Below are positions 15,076 through 22,630 of a DNA stretch of 46,609 nt, one piece after another. The stretch spans positions 1 to 46,609 of the forward strand of contig SVLW01000013.1 in assembly GCA_015067705.1 (NCBI GenBank). The letters are read 5' to 3'. The DNA comes from Oscillospiraceae bacterium. GTDB lineage: Bacteria > Bacillota > Clostridia > Oscillospirales > QAMX01. The position numbers and the translations under genes are program-made. The notes beneath the pieces were generated by a model that was not told the DNA's origin, ran no database searches, and was given only the letters and a program-made list of their open reading frames with translations. Numbering within the stretch: the stretch's first letter is position 1; every line of letters starts with the position of its first letter.

Positions 15076-17559
15076 TCAATAAACCAGGAACCATGCCGTG
15101 TACCAGATATCGTCCTTTTGGGCACAGCCGCAGCAGATGCGTTCAAAGGGAACCCCTTCGTCGTCAAATGCGGCCTCCGGGAGATAGTCCAGATCTCCAT
15201 CCAGGCGGGTCATCAGCTGATCCGACACATCGCTTCGACTGATGATGCCGTTTACCATATACCAAGAGTATCCGTACTCATCGAGGATCGAATACCATTC
15301 GCTGCCGTCGGGGCGTTCCCAATCATAAAGCTCTGTCAGTTCCGCCGCCCTGGCCGCGGTCAATTCCAGCATCTCCACATCCGGCCGGATCAGCGTTTCC
15401 CCGTGAACCTCCTGATTGATGCGGTCGGCGCCCTGGCACGCGGTGAGCCACATATGTCCCGGACTGCCGGGCGTGTAGGTCAGCGCATAATTTGCCTCGA
15501 GTGCCGCGCGGTTCTCATAGGAGAAGAAGATCTGATCGATGTCGATGATCAAAAGATCCTCCGCATACGCCAGCGCATCGTCCATGAGATAGAGAAGCTC
15601 GTCCTCTTCCGAGAAATCCAGCGATTCCACGCCGGACTGTACCTTCATAATCAAAAGGCGATCCTCTGTCTCACCGACGAAGATACCGTCGGCAAACTCC
15701 ACATCCAGAAGCGGGCCGTAGGGCGTGTCCATATTTTCAATGGCGAGGAATGCCTGATCCGGCACCGGGCCATCCCAGGTGCAGCCTTCCAGCAGTGCGA
15801 TGTAGAGCATCCGGTCACAACCGGCAAAGGTGGCCTTTGAATGAACGGTATGGTCATAGGCCGCCACAAACAGATTTTCAAAAGCAGTGCAGTCCCGGAA
15901 CGCATCTTCCTCGATATCGGTCAGGGATTCGGGCAGATACAGGGTATTCAGCACGGCGCAGCCGTGGAAGGCGCCGTTTGCAATGGTGGTGACGGGCAGG
16001 CCGCCGACCGTTTCGGGAATCGACACTTCCTCGCCGTCATCCGCAAAGCCGATCACCACCGCGTGATCTTCTTCCAGGCGGAAGGTGAATCCCTCCTGCT
16101 CCACGATGGTTTCCTGGGGTTCCGGTTCAGGTTCAGGTTCCGGTTCGGGTTCAGGCTCGGGCTCCGGTTCGGGTTCAGGTTCCGGATCGGGCTCGGGCTC
16201 TGTGGTCTCTTCCGGGAGTTCGGGTTCGTCCGATTCCGGCTTTACCGGGGCAACGGGATTCAGCGGCAGGTCGGAGACCGGCGGCTGTGACGATCCGGCA
16301 GAATCCTTTGGGTCATCCTCCCCGCCCCCTGCCAGAACCGCCACCAAAACGATCACTGCCACGAGCAGCAGGGCGGCGGCACCGGCCAGAAGCTTTGTGA
16401 GGCCGGGGATCGCCCGCCATTTTTCCATTAATGACGAAGTCTTGACCGAAGTTCCGCCATGACCAGTGTCCAGTTTTCCCGGATTGTCTGCAAGAGGCCG
16501 GGTCGGGACGGTGGGAGACGGCGGCGTGATCCTGACGGTGCCGGGATGGGGTTCGGGCTCTTCCTCCACGCGAAACTGTTCCGGGGGCGCGGGATACGGG
16601 AGGACGCCGGGAAACCCATCGGAAAACATCCGGCGCATCAGTGCGCCGATCTCCTGGGGCCGGGACTTGGGCTGGACCGCAAGGCCCCAGAGCAGGGCCT
16701 CCTCCCAATGGGGGTTCATGGCGATCCCCAACCCGGCAGGAGACTGCAGCCGGTCTTCCTCCAGACGCTCCACCGCGTGGGGCGGCATCCGGCCGGTGAT
16801 GCAGTAATAGACGGTGGCGCAGAGGGCGTAGATATCGGTGAAATAGCCCTGGCCGCGGGTGCGGTACTGTTCCACGGGCGCAAAGCCGTGCTTTAAGAGA
16901 ATGCTGACGGATTTGCCGTCCTCCATATGACGGGCGCTGCCGAAATCCAGAAGCTTTAAGGTACCGTCCGGCATCCAGAGGATGTTGTCGGGACTGATGT
17001 CCCGGTGGAGGATATTGGCGGAATGGAGGGTGGCGAGATCCTGCATCAGTGCAGGAAGCCGGGAGAAGAGATGCTCCGGCGGGAAGGGACCGTGCTGCTG
17101 CATCATCTGATGCAGCGGCGTGCCGTCCAGGTATTCCATGACGATGTAGGCGCTGCCGTTTGCCTCAAAGTAATCGAGGATCTGCACCACACAGTTCATG
17201 GGCGGCAGTCCAGCCAGCATCTTGGCCTCGTGAAGGAAGCTCACCTGGCCGCCCAGGAATACCTGATCCATGCCGGTTTTCGGCTGCACCTCCATGCCTG
17301 CGCGCTGGGCGCACTGCATGGGGTAATATTCCTTGATGGCCACTTTCTGGCGGCGGCGGAGATCAAACGCGGCATAGGTGATGCCGAATCCGCCCTGGCC
17401 CTTCACCGCGCCGATCTCATAGGAGCGGAAGGCGCCGTCTGTCAATACTGCGCCGGCAGGCAGCTGGTGTGCAGCTGCCTGATAGGAGAGGGATTTTCCG
17501 CAGATATCACAAGTGCTTAGGTTTTGCGAAGTGCTCATACAGTGGGGACAGCGAGCCAT
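15076..17559 (-). CDS. Membrane Ser/Thr protein kinase with zinc ribbon and leucine-rich ectodomain
   Basis: The 827-residue protein starts with a zinc ribbon (C4, C7, C17, C20). The kinase domain (about 46-310) has the Gly loop GQGGFG, K76, HRD with D187 and DFG with D205. A Pro-rich linker with several Thr-Pro steps precedes one membrane span (about 388-412). Outside lies a Pro-Glu stalk of roughly a dozen PE pairs (near 450-485), then a BspA-type leucine-rich segment (VSIPETVGGLPVTTIANGAF, LYLPESLTDIEEDAF) and a C-terminal part I do not recognise. It should sense an outer ligand or surface and phosphorylate FHA partners inside. Its GGAGG site lies in the end of the protease-FHA gene, 3 bases away, which suggests translational coupling. 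Confidence 0.92.
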   Translation of the reverse strand: MARCPHCMSTSQNLSTCDICGKSLSYQAAAHQLPAGAVLTDGAFRSYEIGAVKGQGGFGITYAAFDLRRRQKVAIKEYYPMQCAQRAGMEVQPKTGMDQVFLGGQVSFLHEAKMLAGLPPMNCVVQILDYFEANGSAYIVMEYLDGTPLHQMMQQHGPFPPEHLFSRLPALMQDLATLHSANILHRDISPDNILWMPDGTLKLLDFGSARHMEDGKSVSILLKHGFAPVEQYRTRGQGYFTDIYALCATVYYCITGRMPPHAVERLEEDRLQSPAGLGIAMNPHWEEALLWGLAVQPKSRPQEIGALMRRMFSDGFPGVLPYPAPPEQFRVEEEPEPHPGTVRITPPSPTVPTRPLADNPGKLDTGHGGTSVKTSSLMEKWRAIPGLTKLLAGAAALLLVAVIVLVAVLAGGGEDDPKDSAGSSQPPVSDLPLNPVAPVKPESDEPELPEETTEPEPDPEPEPEPEPEPEPEPEPEPEPEPQETIVEQEGFTFRLEEDHAVVIGFADDGEEVSIPETVGGLPVTTIANGAFHGCAVLNTLYLPESLTDIEEDAFRDCTAFENLFVAAYDHTVHSKATFAGCDRMLYIALLEGCTWDGPVPDQAFLAIENMDTPYGPLLDVEFADGIFVGETEDRLLIMKVQSGVESLDFSEEDELLYLMDDALAYAEDLLIIDIDQIFFSYENRAALEANYALTYTPGSPGHMWLTACQGADRINQEVHGETLIRPDVEMLELTAARAAELTELYDWERPDGSEWYSILDEYGYSWYMVNGIISRSDVSDQLMTRLDGDLDYLPEAAFDDEGVPFERICCGCAQKDDIWYTAWFLVY
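16117..16200 (-). repeat. In-frame Pro-Glu repeat tract in the LRR kinase
   Basis: A tandem run of 6-base units (GGTTCC/GGTTCA/GGCTCG on the plus strand) encodes alternating Pro and Glu. It forms the extracellular stalk and may vary in length by slippage without changing the frame. Confidence 0.85.
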
Positions 17560-17562
17560 GGC

Positions 17563-18897
17563 TTAGATGCCTCCTTTGCCGGTGATGACGAAGGTTTCGT
17601 TGGTGGAGCCCAGGTAGAAGCGGTCGCCGATCTTGAGTTCCACGGCCTGGCCTGCGGCCAGACGCTGGCCGTCGCCCAGGAAGGTGCCGTAAGTAGAGCC
17701 GACGTCCTTCAGATAAAGCTTACCGTCGGTATAGAGCAGGACACAGTGCTGAGAGCTGATGCCCTTGGTGTTTGCGGGGAAGGAGAAGTCGTTTGCCTTG
17801 CTGTCGCGGCCCATGCGGATCTGGCCGCTGATGGAGAAGCGCTTGCCGGCGAAGACACCGGACACGCCCTGGAAGCGGAGACCGGAATCGGCGGAGGCCG
17901 GTGCGGCGGGCTTTGCGGGAGCGGCGGGGGCTGCGGCATAGGTGGGGGCGGCGCTTACTGCGGCTGCGGCAGGAACTGCAGCGGGGGCAGCGGCGGTCTT
18001 GGTCTGTGCCTTTTTGCGGAGGATCAGGGAGACTGCGGCGGCGATCACCACAACCAGAGCGGTGAGACCCAGTGCCAGCCAGGAGAACTTGGCGCGGGGA
18101 GCCTGCCAGTCAATGCCTTCGTTATCCAGAATGTCGATGACTTCGCTGATATTGATGGAGTAGGAATGAAGGGTTTCGCCGTCCTGGCCGATTTCCCAGG
18201 TGTTGACGCCGATGACATAACCGTTTTCATCCACCAGGGGGCCGCCGGAGTTGCCGCCGTTGATGGGGGCGGAGTGCTGGATGCACTCGACGCCGTTGCC
18301 GATGACGTTGTTTCTCATAAAGCCGGAGAGGATGCCGTCGGTGAAGGTGACGCGTTCGGGAGAGGCAACGACCTCAAAGTACTCGACGCCGCTGACGGCA
18401 TCTTCATGGTCGGTAACGTAGTCGGCGCTGCGGGGATAACCCACGGCAACGACCTTATCGTTGGAGTCCATGCGGTCGGTGGGATCGGAGAGGGTCAGGG
18501 GCTCGCGGCCTTCCAGGGTGGTTTCAATCTTCAGGATGGCGATATCGAATGCGGGGTCTACGTAGTAGAGCTCACAGGGGACTGCGTGGCTGGAATCAAA
18601 GCCCATGTGGGTCATGGCGTAGTCGTCCAGGAGGATGTAGGCCTGGTTGCAGAGGATGCCTTCCTCGCTGATCACGTGGCGGTTGGTGACGAGGTAGGTG
18701 TCGCCGTCGTCCTCGCTGACGATGAAGGCGGTGCCGAGGCCGGAGCCCTCGAAGTAGTCGTTATCGAAGAAGGACATGACGCGGACGGTGCCGTTTCTGG
18801 TTTCGGAGACGGGATTGGATGCGGCAAAGGTCTGGGCGGTGCAGAGGATCAGGGCAAGGAGCAGAGTCACAATTCGAAGCAGAGCAGTCTTTTTCAT
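17563..18897 (-). CDS. Trypsin-like (HtrA/S1C) serine protease fused to a cytoplasmic FHA domain
   Basis: This 444-residue protein has a signal peptide (1-26, ends QTFAAS), then a trypsin-fold protease (about 35-262) with the triad H74 (VTNRHV), D118 (AFDIAIL) and S217 (GGNSGGP). A membrane span (about 272-293) and an Ala/Pro-rich linker lead to a C-terminal FHA domain (about 340-440) with IRMGRD, SSQHCVL and GSTYGTF. No PDZ domain is present. The topology puts the protease outside and the phospho-Thr reader inside, so it can link the two sides of the membrane. It is the first gene of the operon with the two kinases and is preceded by two tandem copies of the island's promoter module. AAAGGA precedes the ATG. 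Confidence 0.92.
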   Translation of the reverse strand: MKKTALLRIVTLLLALILCTAQTFAASNPVSETRNGTVRVMSFFDNDYFEGSGLGTAFIVSEDDGDTYLVTNRHVISEEGILCNQAYILLDDYAMTHMGFDSSHAVPCELYYVDPAFDIAILKIETTLEGREPLTLSDPTDRMDSNDKVVAVGYPRSADYVTDHEDAVSGVEYFEVVASPERVTFTDGILSGFMRNNVIGNGVECIQHSAPINGGNSGGPLVDENGYVIGVNTWEIGQDGETLHSYSINISEVIDILDNEGIDWQAPRAKFSWLALGLTALVVVIAAAVSLILRKKAQTKTAAAPAAVPAAAAVSAAPTYAAAPAAPAKPAAPASADSGLRFQGVSGVFAGKRFSISGQIRMGRDSKANDFSFPANTKGISSQHCVLLYTDGKLYLKDVGSTYGTFLGDGQRLAAGQAVELKIGDRFYLGSTNETFVITGKGGI

Positions 18898-18939
18898 AGT
18901 AGGAGTTCCTTTCTTTTTTCGTTTTCCTTTGATGGTTTC

Positions 18940-18980
18940 ATCTTACCACAAGCGGTTTCTTCTTCGTCGAAGTGATTTCC
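18940..18980 (-). promoter_or_regulatory. Island promoter module, copy A (proximal, protease-kinase operon)
   Basis: On the minus strand GGAAATCACTTCGAC (18966-18980), 20 bases, TAAGAT (18940-18945) preceded by TGG (extended -10), 43 bases upstream of the start codon. Confidence 0.75.
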
Positions 18981-19029
18981 GCCGGGGTTTTCTCTTGATG
19001 AGAACCGGGGCTTTCTCTTTTCTGATCAC

Positions 19030-19070
19030 ATCTTACCACAGACAGTTCCTGCGGCGTCCAAGTGATTTCC
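19030..19070 (-). promoter_or_regulatory. Island promoter module, copy B (distal, protease-kinase operon)
   Basis: On the minus strand GGAAATCACTTGGAC (19056-19070), 20 bases, TAAGAT (19030-19035) with TGG before it. It lies exactly 90 bases from copy A, and the two share flanking bases, as if duplicated. Confidence 0.75.
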
Positions 19071-19087
19071 CGAAAAGAAACGCCAAT

Positions 19088-19121
19088 AGGGCGAGCCGGT
19101 TTTTGCGGCTTCGCCCTTTTT
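19088..19121. terminator. Hairpin between the PP2C unit and the protease-kinase unit
   Basis: AGGGCGAGCCG pairs with CGGCTTCGCCCT (one bulge). The T-run is on the plus-strand side; on the minus strand only ATTGG follows, so its strength for the PP2C genes is uncertain. Confidence 0.5.
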
Positions 19122-19129
19122 AGAAAGGA

Positions 19130-19849
19130 TCAGGTGATGGCAAACCACACGGCGGCTGCGGTGTGGTTATCGTGTACGGCGGGGACGCGGGCATCGTGAC
19201 GGGCACGCATACGCTGCAGCCAGTCCGCGGGACTCGCCGCATCGCGGAGGTCTTCCTCCATCTCGGGCTCCAGCACATATTCCCAGAAGCCGTCGGAGCA
19301 GAGCAGGAAGGCATGATTGCCCGGCTCCAAGGGATAATCCCGGGCGGTGGGATTCAGGCTGTCGTCCTGTCCCAGACAGCGCAGCACCCGGTTGCGGTCC
19401 TCATGGAAGCGGATCTGATCCGGAGTGATTTCCTCCATGAGCACGGCGATCTGAGAGGCGCTGTGATCGAGGGTCTGGAACGCGAGTTTTCCGTTATGGA
19501 AATGATAGATCCGGCTGTCGCCCGCATGGGCCAGAGCGGCAAATTTGCCGTCCGTGGCCAGGACGGCCACGGTGGTGCGCATGGAGAACTGGCCGGTCTG
19601 CATGGCCCGGATCTGGCGGTGCGCCAACTGAATGGGCGCGATAAGACTGGGCGGTGTGGTGCCGCCGTCCCATTCCCGGCAGATCACCTCCACTGCGGTG
19701 CGGGAGGCGATGTCGCCGCCCCCATGCCCGCCCAGGCCATCCGCCACCACAAGGCAGAGACTGCCTCTGGCATGGGTCTCGACGCCCACCGAATCCTCGT
19801 TACAGGCCCGGCCGCCGATATGGGTATAGCTTGCGGTATTCCACTGCAT
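19130..19849 (-). CDS. Soluble PP2C-type Ser/Thr protein phosphatase
   Basis: The 239-residue protein is a compact bacterial PP2C (PPM) phosphatase of usual length. Metal-binding motifs are clear: GGRACNEDSVG (first Asp motif), VVADGLGGHGGGDIAS, LAHAGDSRIYHF and LLCSDGFWEYV; the C-terminal DNHTAAAVWF supplies the last Asp. It has no signal peptide or membrane span, so it acts in the cytoplasm, where it would remove phosphate from Ser/Thr residues set by the two kinases next door. The ATG follows GAGGAAGC. It sits 16 bases after the membrane phosphatase gene, as the third gene of the FHA-PP2C-PP2C unit. Confidence 0.93.
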   Translation of the reverse strand: MQWNTASYTHIGGRACNEDSVGVETHARGSLCLVVADGLGGHGGGDIASRTAVEVICREWDGGTTPPSLIAPIQLAHRQIRAMQTGQFSMRTTVAVLATDGKFAALAHAGDSRIYHFHNGKLAFQTLDHSASQIAVLMEEITPDQIRFHEDRNRVLRCLGQDDSLNPTARDYPLEPGNHAFLLCSDGFWEYVLEPEMEEDLRDAASPADWLQRMRARHDARVPAVHDNHTAAAVWFAIT

Positions 19850-19865
19850 AAATGCTTCCTCTTTT

Positions 19866-21062
19866 TTAGCTGATGGTGAGTACCACAGCGGTGTAGTTGT
19901 CCTGCTGGGCGTAGTGCTTTTCGGCGATCATGGCGCCCAGTGCGGCGGTATCCTCGCCGGTGGGCAGCAGCAGGGCATCCTTCAGTTCTTCTTCCGTCAG
20001 AGCGTTATAGACGCCGTCGGTCATGAGAACCAGTTTGTCTCCCCGGCGCACCGAAAGGGCGCGGGGCGGCACGTCGATATACTTCAGCTCGCCCATGCCG
20101 ATAAAGCTGGTCAGTGCGCCGCGGCGAGAGTCATCCCAGACTTCCCGGAAGGAGCGCTGGTCATTGATGGCGTCAATGGCAAGCTCGTGATAGAAAATAT
20201 GCTCGCGGTTCAACTGGGTCAGTTCGCCGTCCCGCAGGAGGGAAATGCGGCTGTCGCCCACAGAGAGATAGGAGAAGAGATCGTCTTTTAAGATACCGGC
20301 CACCATGGTGGTGCCGCTGCTGCGCCGGCCGGTGGGGCCCAGGAGATGGTTAACGGCGCGGTTAGCCCGGGCCAGAAGGCCCAGCAGAATCCGATCCGGC
20401 ACACCGTCCAGCTCTAAAAATCCGTTCAGCACGGCAGATACGGCGGTCTGGCTGACCTTATCGCCGTCCTTCAGGCCGCCCATGCCGTCACAGACCACGG
20501 CAAGCGTGCCCTTGGAGGCAGTCTGATCCACGGAGACCGCAAAGCTGTCCTGCTGACTGGAGCGTGCGCCCTGCTCGTGGAGCTTGCTGACCTGTACGGT
20601 CAGCGGAGCCGTCTGGCTCAGCACGGGATCCTCGGTGGAGGAATAGGCCGCGGGAGCGGACACAGGCTCTGCCTTGGCGCTCTTTTTCCGCCGGAACAGC
20701 ATCCGGGTCAGCACCATGGCGGCCGCGCCCAGGAGAATCCCCAAAAGGACGCCCAGTCCGATCCAGAGCGGAAAGAGATCGATGCGAAGGTCCGGGAGTG
20801 CCTCCCGGAGTTCCGCAAGCGTCTCCTCAGAGAGCTCGGAGAGATCCAGTTTTCCTTCCTCGTCATAGAGGATCAGAAGCCCTTCTGCGTCGGCATCTGC
20901 GGCAGAGAGGGGATCCTCTGCCGCCGGAAGTTCCCCGTCGGTTTCGGGGAGTGCATCCTCCGGCATGGGGGACTCTTCTTCCGGCAGATCGGGCGTATTC
21001 TCCTCCGTGGGCTCGGTAGCTTCCGGAGGGGTATAGGTGGATTTCAGTTCATTCGTTTCCAT
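19866..21062 (-). CDS. Membrane-anchored PP2C-type Ser/Thr phosphatase
   Basis: The 398-residue protein has a very acidic, Pro/Glu-rich N-terminal part (1-95), one membrane span (about 97-119) followed by RRKK, and a C-terminal PP2C domain (about 158-398). The charge pattern puts the acidic part outside and the phosphatase inside. Motifs are EQGARSSQQDSFAVS, VVCDGMGGLKDGD, LSVGDSRISLL, LVLMTDGVYNAL and DNYTAVVL. An outer acidic tail on a phosphatase mirrors the outer domains on the two kinases and suggests that both opposing activities are sensed from outside; this is inference. The start lies 4 bases after the stop of the zinc-ribbon FHA gene, with GGGAG inside that gene's end. Confidence 0.92.
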   Translation of the reverse strand: METNELKSTYTPPEATEPTEENTPDLPEEESPMPEDALPETDGELPAAEDPLSAADADAEGLLILYDEEGKLDLSELSEETLAELREALPDLRIDLFPLWIGLGVLLGILLGAAAMVLTRMLFRRKKSAKAEPVSAPAAYSSTEDPVLSQTAPLTVQVSKLHEQGARSSQQDSFAVSVDQTASKGTLAVVCDGMGGLKDGDKVSQTAVSAVLNGFLELDGVPDRILLGLLARANRAVNHLLGPTGRRSSGTTMVAGILKDDLFSYLSVGDSRISLLRDGELTQLNREHIFYHELAIDAINDQRSFREVWDDSRRGALTSFIGMGELKYIDVPPRALSVRRGDKLVLMTDGVYNALTEEELKDALLLPTGEDTAALGAMIAEKHYAQQDNYTAVVLTIS

Positions 21063-21065
21063 GGC

Positions 21066-21758
21066 TTACACATTCTCCCAGGAGAACTGTTCCCCGCACA
21101 GGCCCATGAAGAGCAGCTTGCTCTGGCCGATGGTGAGAACGTCGTAGTTATGGAGTTCCACGGGGTTCATGATGGTCTTGCCGTTGACCCGCAGGAGATT
21201 GCGGCCCTCGTCCGGGCCGAAGAAGTACTGATGGCTCTCGGAGTCATAGGCGATGCGGGCATGGCGCTGGCGGGAGATGGTCTGGTCGCCGCGGATGTGG
21301 ATATCGCCCACCTCACGGCCGATGTAGTTATAGCCCTCGCGGATGCGGTAATCATTGCCGCGCATGGGGCCCTCGATGCACACCAGCCAGCCGACGACCG
21401 GCTCCACATGGTTCTCCGTCTCGTGATTGATGGAAACCGTGGGAGAGAACATGCCGGAAGCGGCGGCGGAGTCATTCTGATTAGGCAGAACCGGCTCGGT
21501 GCGTCCGAAATTGCCGGCGTCTGCGGAGACGGGGCGGGCCGGCTCGGTACGGCCGAAGCTGTCGTAATCATTGGCGGCTGCCTGTGCAGCGCCGGGAGCA
21601 ACGGTAGCGCCGAAGTTGCCGACGCTATCAGGGGAAGTGGTGGCGCCGAAATTGCTTTCTGCCTGGGCGGGTGCGCCGCACTCGGGACAAACTTTATGAA
21701 TTGCTGCATTAAACCAGTGGCCATTGACACAGGGAGTCAGATTGGTATAGATTTCCAT
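21066..21758 (-). CDS. Zinc-ribbon FHA adaptor with Thr-centred repeats
   Basis: The 230-residue protein starts at ATG 21758 (GGAGG 7 bases upstream; a start 7 codons earlier has none). Residues 10-27 form a probable zinc knuckle (C10, H14, C24, C27). A disordered linker carries four (N/S)FG(A/R)T units with Thr at 40, 52, 71 and 87, then SPTVSINHETE with T107. The FHA domain (about 125-225) has YIGREVGDIHI, SRQRHARI and LLRVNGK. The layout recalls GarA/OdhI-type proteins, in which a Thr near the N-terminus is phosphorylated and then bound by the FHA domain. It is the first gene of the phosphatase unit and has promoter module C. It could be the central kinase substrate of the island. Confidence 0.9.
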   Translation of the reverse strand: MEIYTNLTPCVNGHWFNAAIHKVCPECGAPAQAESNFGATTSPDSVGNFGATVAPGAAQAAANDYDSFGRTEPARPVSADAGNFGRTEPVLPNQNDSAAASGMFSPTVSINHETENHVEPVVGWLVCIEGPMRGNDYRIREGYNYIGREVGDIHIRGDQTISRQRHARIAYDSESHQYFFGPDEGRNLLRVNGKTIMNPVELHNYDVLTIGQSKLLFMGLCGEQFSWENV

Positions 21759-21828
21759 AAGAGTACCTCCATGATACATAATTCGTAAGTTTGAATGAAA
21801 ATGTAAGCTTTTCTTTTAGCTTGATTAT

Positions 21829-21869
21829 ATCATACCAGATGAAAAATGGAATAGGTCCAAGTGATTTCC
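21829..21869 (-). promoter_or_regulatory. Island promoter module, copy C (FHA-PP2C-PP2C operon)
   Basis: On the minus strand GGAAATCACTTGGAC (21855-21869), 20 bases, TATGAT (21829-21834) with TGG before it, 70 bases upstream of the start codon. Confidence 0.75.
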
Positions 21870-21901
21870 GCGTAAGAAATTCTGCGGTTCCTGCCCCTGA
21901 T

Positions 21902-22456
21902 TCAGATCGTAAGCTGGAACTGGTTCTGGGTGCTGCCCAGATAGAAACGGCTGCCGTTTGTCAGCTCCACGGGCTGGTTGGGCACCAGACGCTGGCCGGA
22001 GGAGAGATAGGTGCCATAGGTGGACTGGAGATCTTCGAGATAGGCTCTTCCGCCCTGGAGGCGGATGTGGCAGTGGCGGCGGCTGACGGCGCTGACATCG
22101 CCGGGGAGCCGCAGGCTGCAGGTGGGGTCGCGGCCAATGAGCAGGCCGTCCGCGGTGAGGGTGTAGACCTGACCGTGCAGGGGGCCGGTCATGCACATGA
22201 TCTGTGCGGTGTGATTGCCGCCGCCGAGTCTGCCGGCGGACACATCGTGACGGGCGGCCAGGATCACAATGGAAAAGACCACGGCAACGAGAATGGCCAC
22301 CACTGCACCCAGCAGCGCACCGCCAAAGGCACTGCAGAGAAGGCCCAGGATGCCCAGGGTCTTACGCCCTAAAAACCGTCCCAGAATGAGCGGGGCAACA
22401 CCCATCAGTGCGCCAACCAGTAAACCTGCGAGAAAACTTACCATAATGACATCCAT
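21902..22456 (-). CDS. Membrane-anchored FHA-domain protein
   Basis: The 184-residue protein has two hydrophobic segments (about 5-26 and 34-67) and a C-terminal FHA domain (about 90-182) with LLIGRDPTCSLRL, VSRRHCHI and STYGTYLSSG. Its FHA end (VELTNGSRFYLGSTQNQF) closely matches that of the protease-FHA fusion (VELKIGDRFYLGSTNETF), so the two domains probably arose by duplication. It would hold a phospho-Thr reader at the inner face of the membrane and recruit phosphorylated partners. It forms a single-gene unit with promoter module D. Confidence 0.9.
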   Translation of the reverse strand: MDVIMVSFLAGLLVGALMGVAPLILGRFLGRKTLGILGLLCSAFGGALLGAVVAILVAVVFSIVILAARHDVSAGRLGGGNHTAQIMCMTGPLHGQVYTLTADGLLIGRDPTCSLRLPGDVSAVSRRHCHIRLQGGRAYLEDLQSTYGTYLSSGQRLVPNQPVELTNGSRFYLGSTQNQFQLTI

Positions 22457-22494
22457 AATCTTTGTTTCCTTTCTGTCCTTGACTTTGTGTCTAC

Positions 22495-22535
22495 ATCATA
22501 ACACGGGCTTTTCGTCCCGCGTCCAAGTGATTTCC
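22495..22535 (-). promoter_or_regulatory. Island promoter module, copy D (membrane FHA gene)
   Basis: On the minus strand GGAAATCACTTGGAC (22521-22535), 20 bases, TATGAT (22495-22500) with TGT before it, 39 bases upstream of the start codon. Confidence 0.75.
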
Positions 22536-22560
22536 GCGGGACGGACGGCGGCGAGACCCA

Positions 22561-22610
22561 TAGAAAAAACACAGCACCATGCAGGCAAATGCCTGTACGG
22601 TTCTGTGTTT
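22561..22610 (-). terminator. Intrinsic terminator of the deaminase-mazG unit
   Basis: A long stem (AAACACAG..., inner GCAGGCA/TGCCTG) is followed on the minus strand by TTTTTTCTATG, 20 bases after the MazG stop. Confidence 0.85.
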
Positions 22611-22630
22611 CATCAAGTGAGTGTTTCAAT

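Noticed and set aside
16117-16200. Possible CRISPR or microsatellite array
   Set aside because: The 6-base repeats encode an in-frame Pro-Glu stalk; there are no unique spacers.
7420-22456. Type VI or type VII secretion locus
   Set aside because: FHA, kinase and phosphatase genes are present, but no EssC/FtsK ATPase, WXG100, ClpV, tube or sheath gene is seen.
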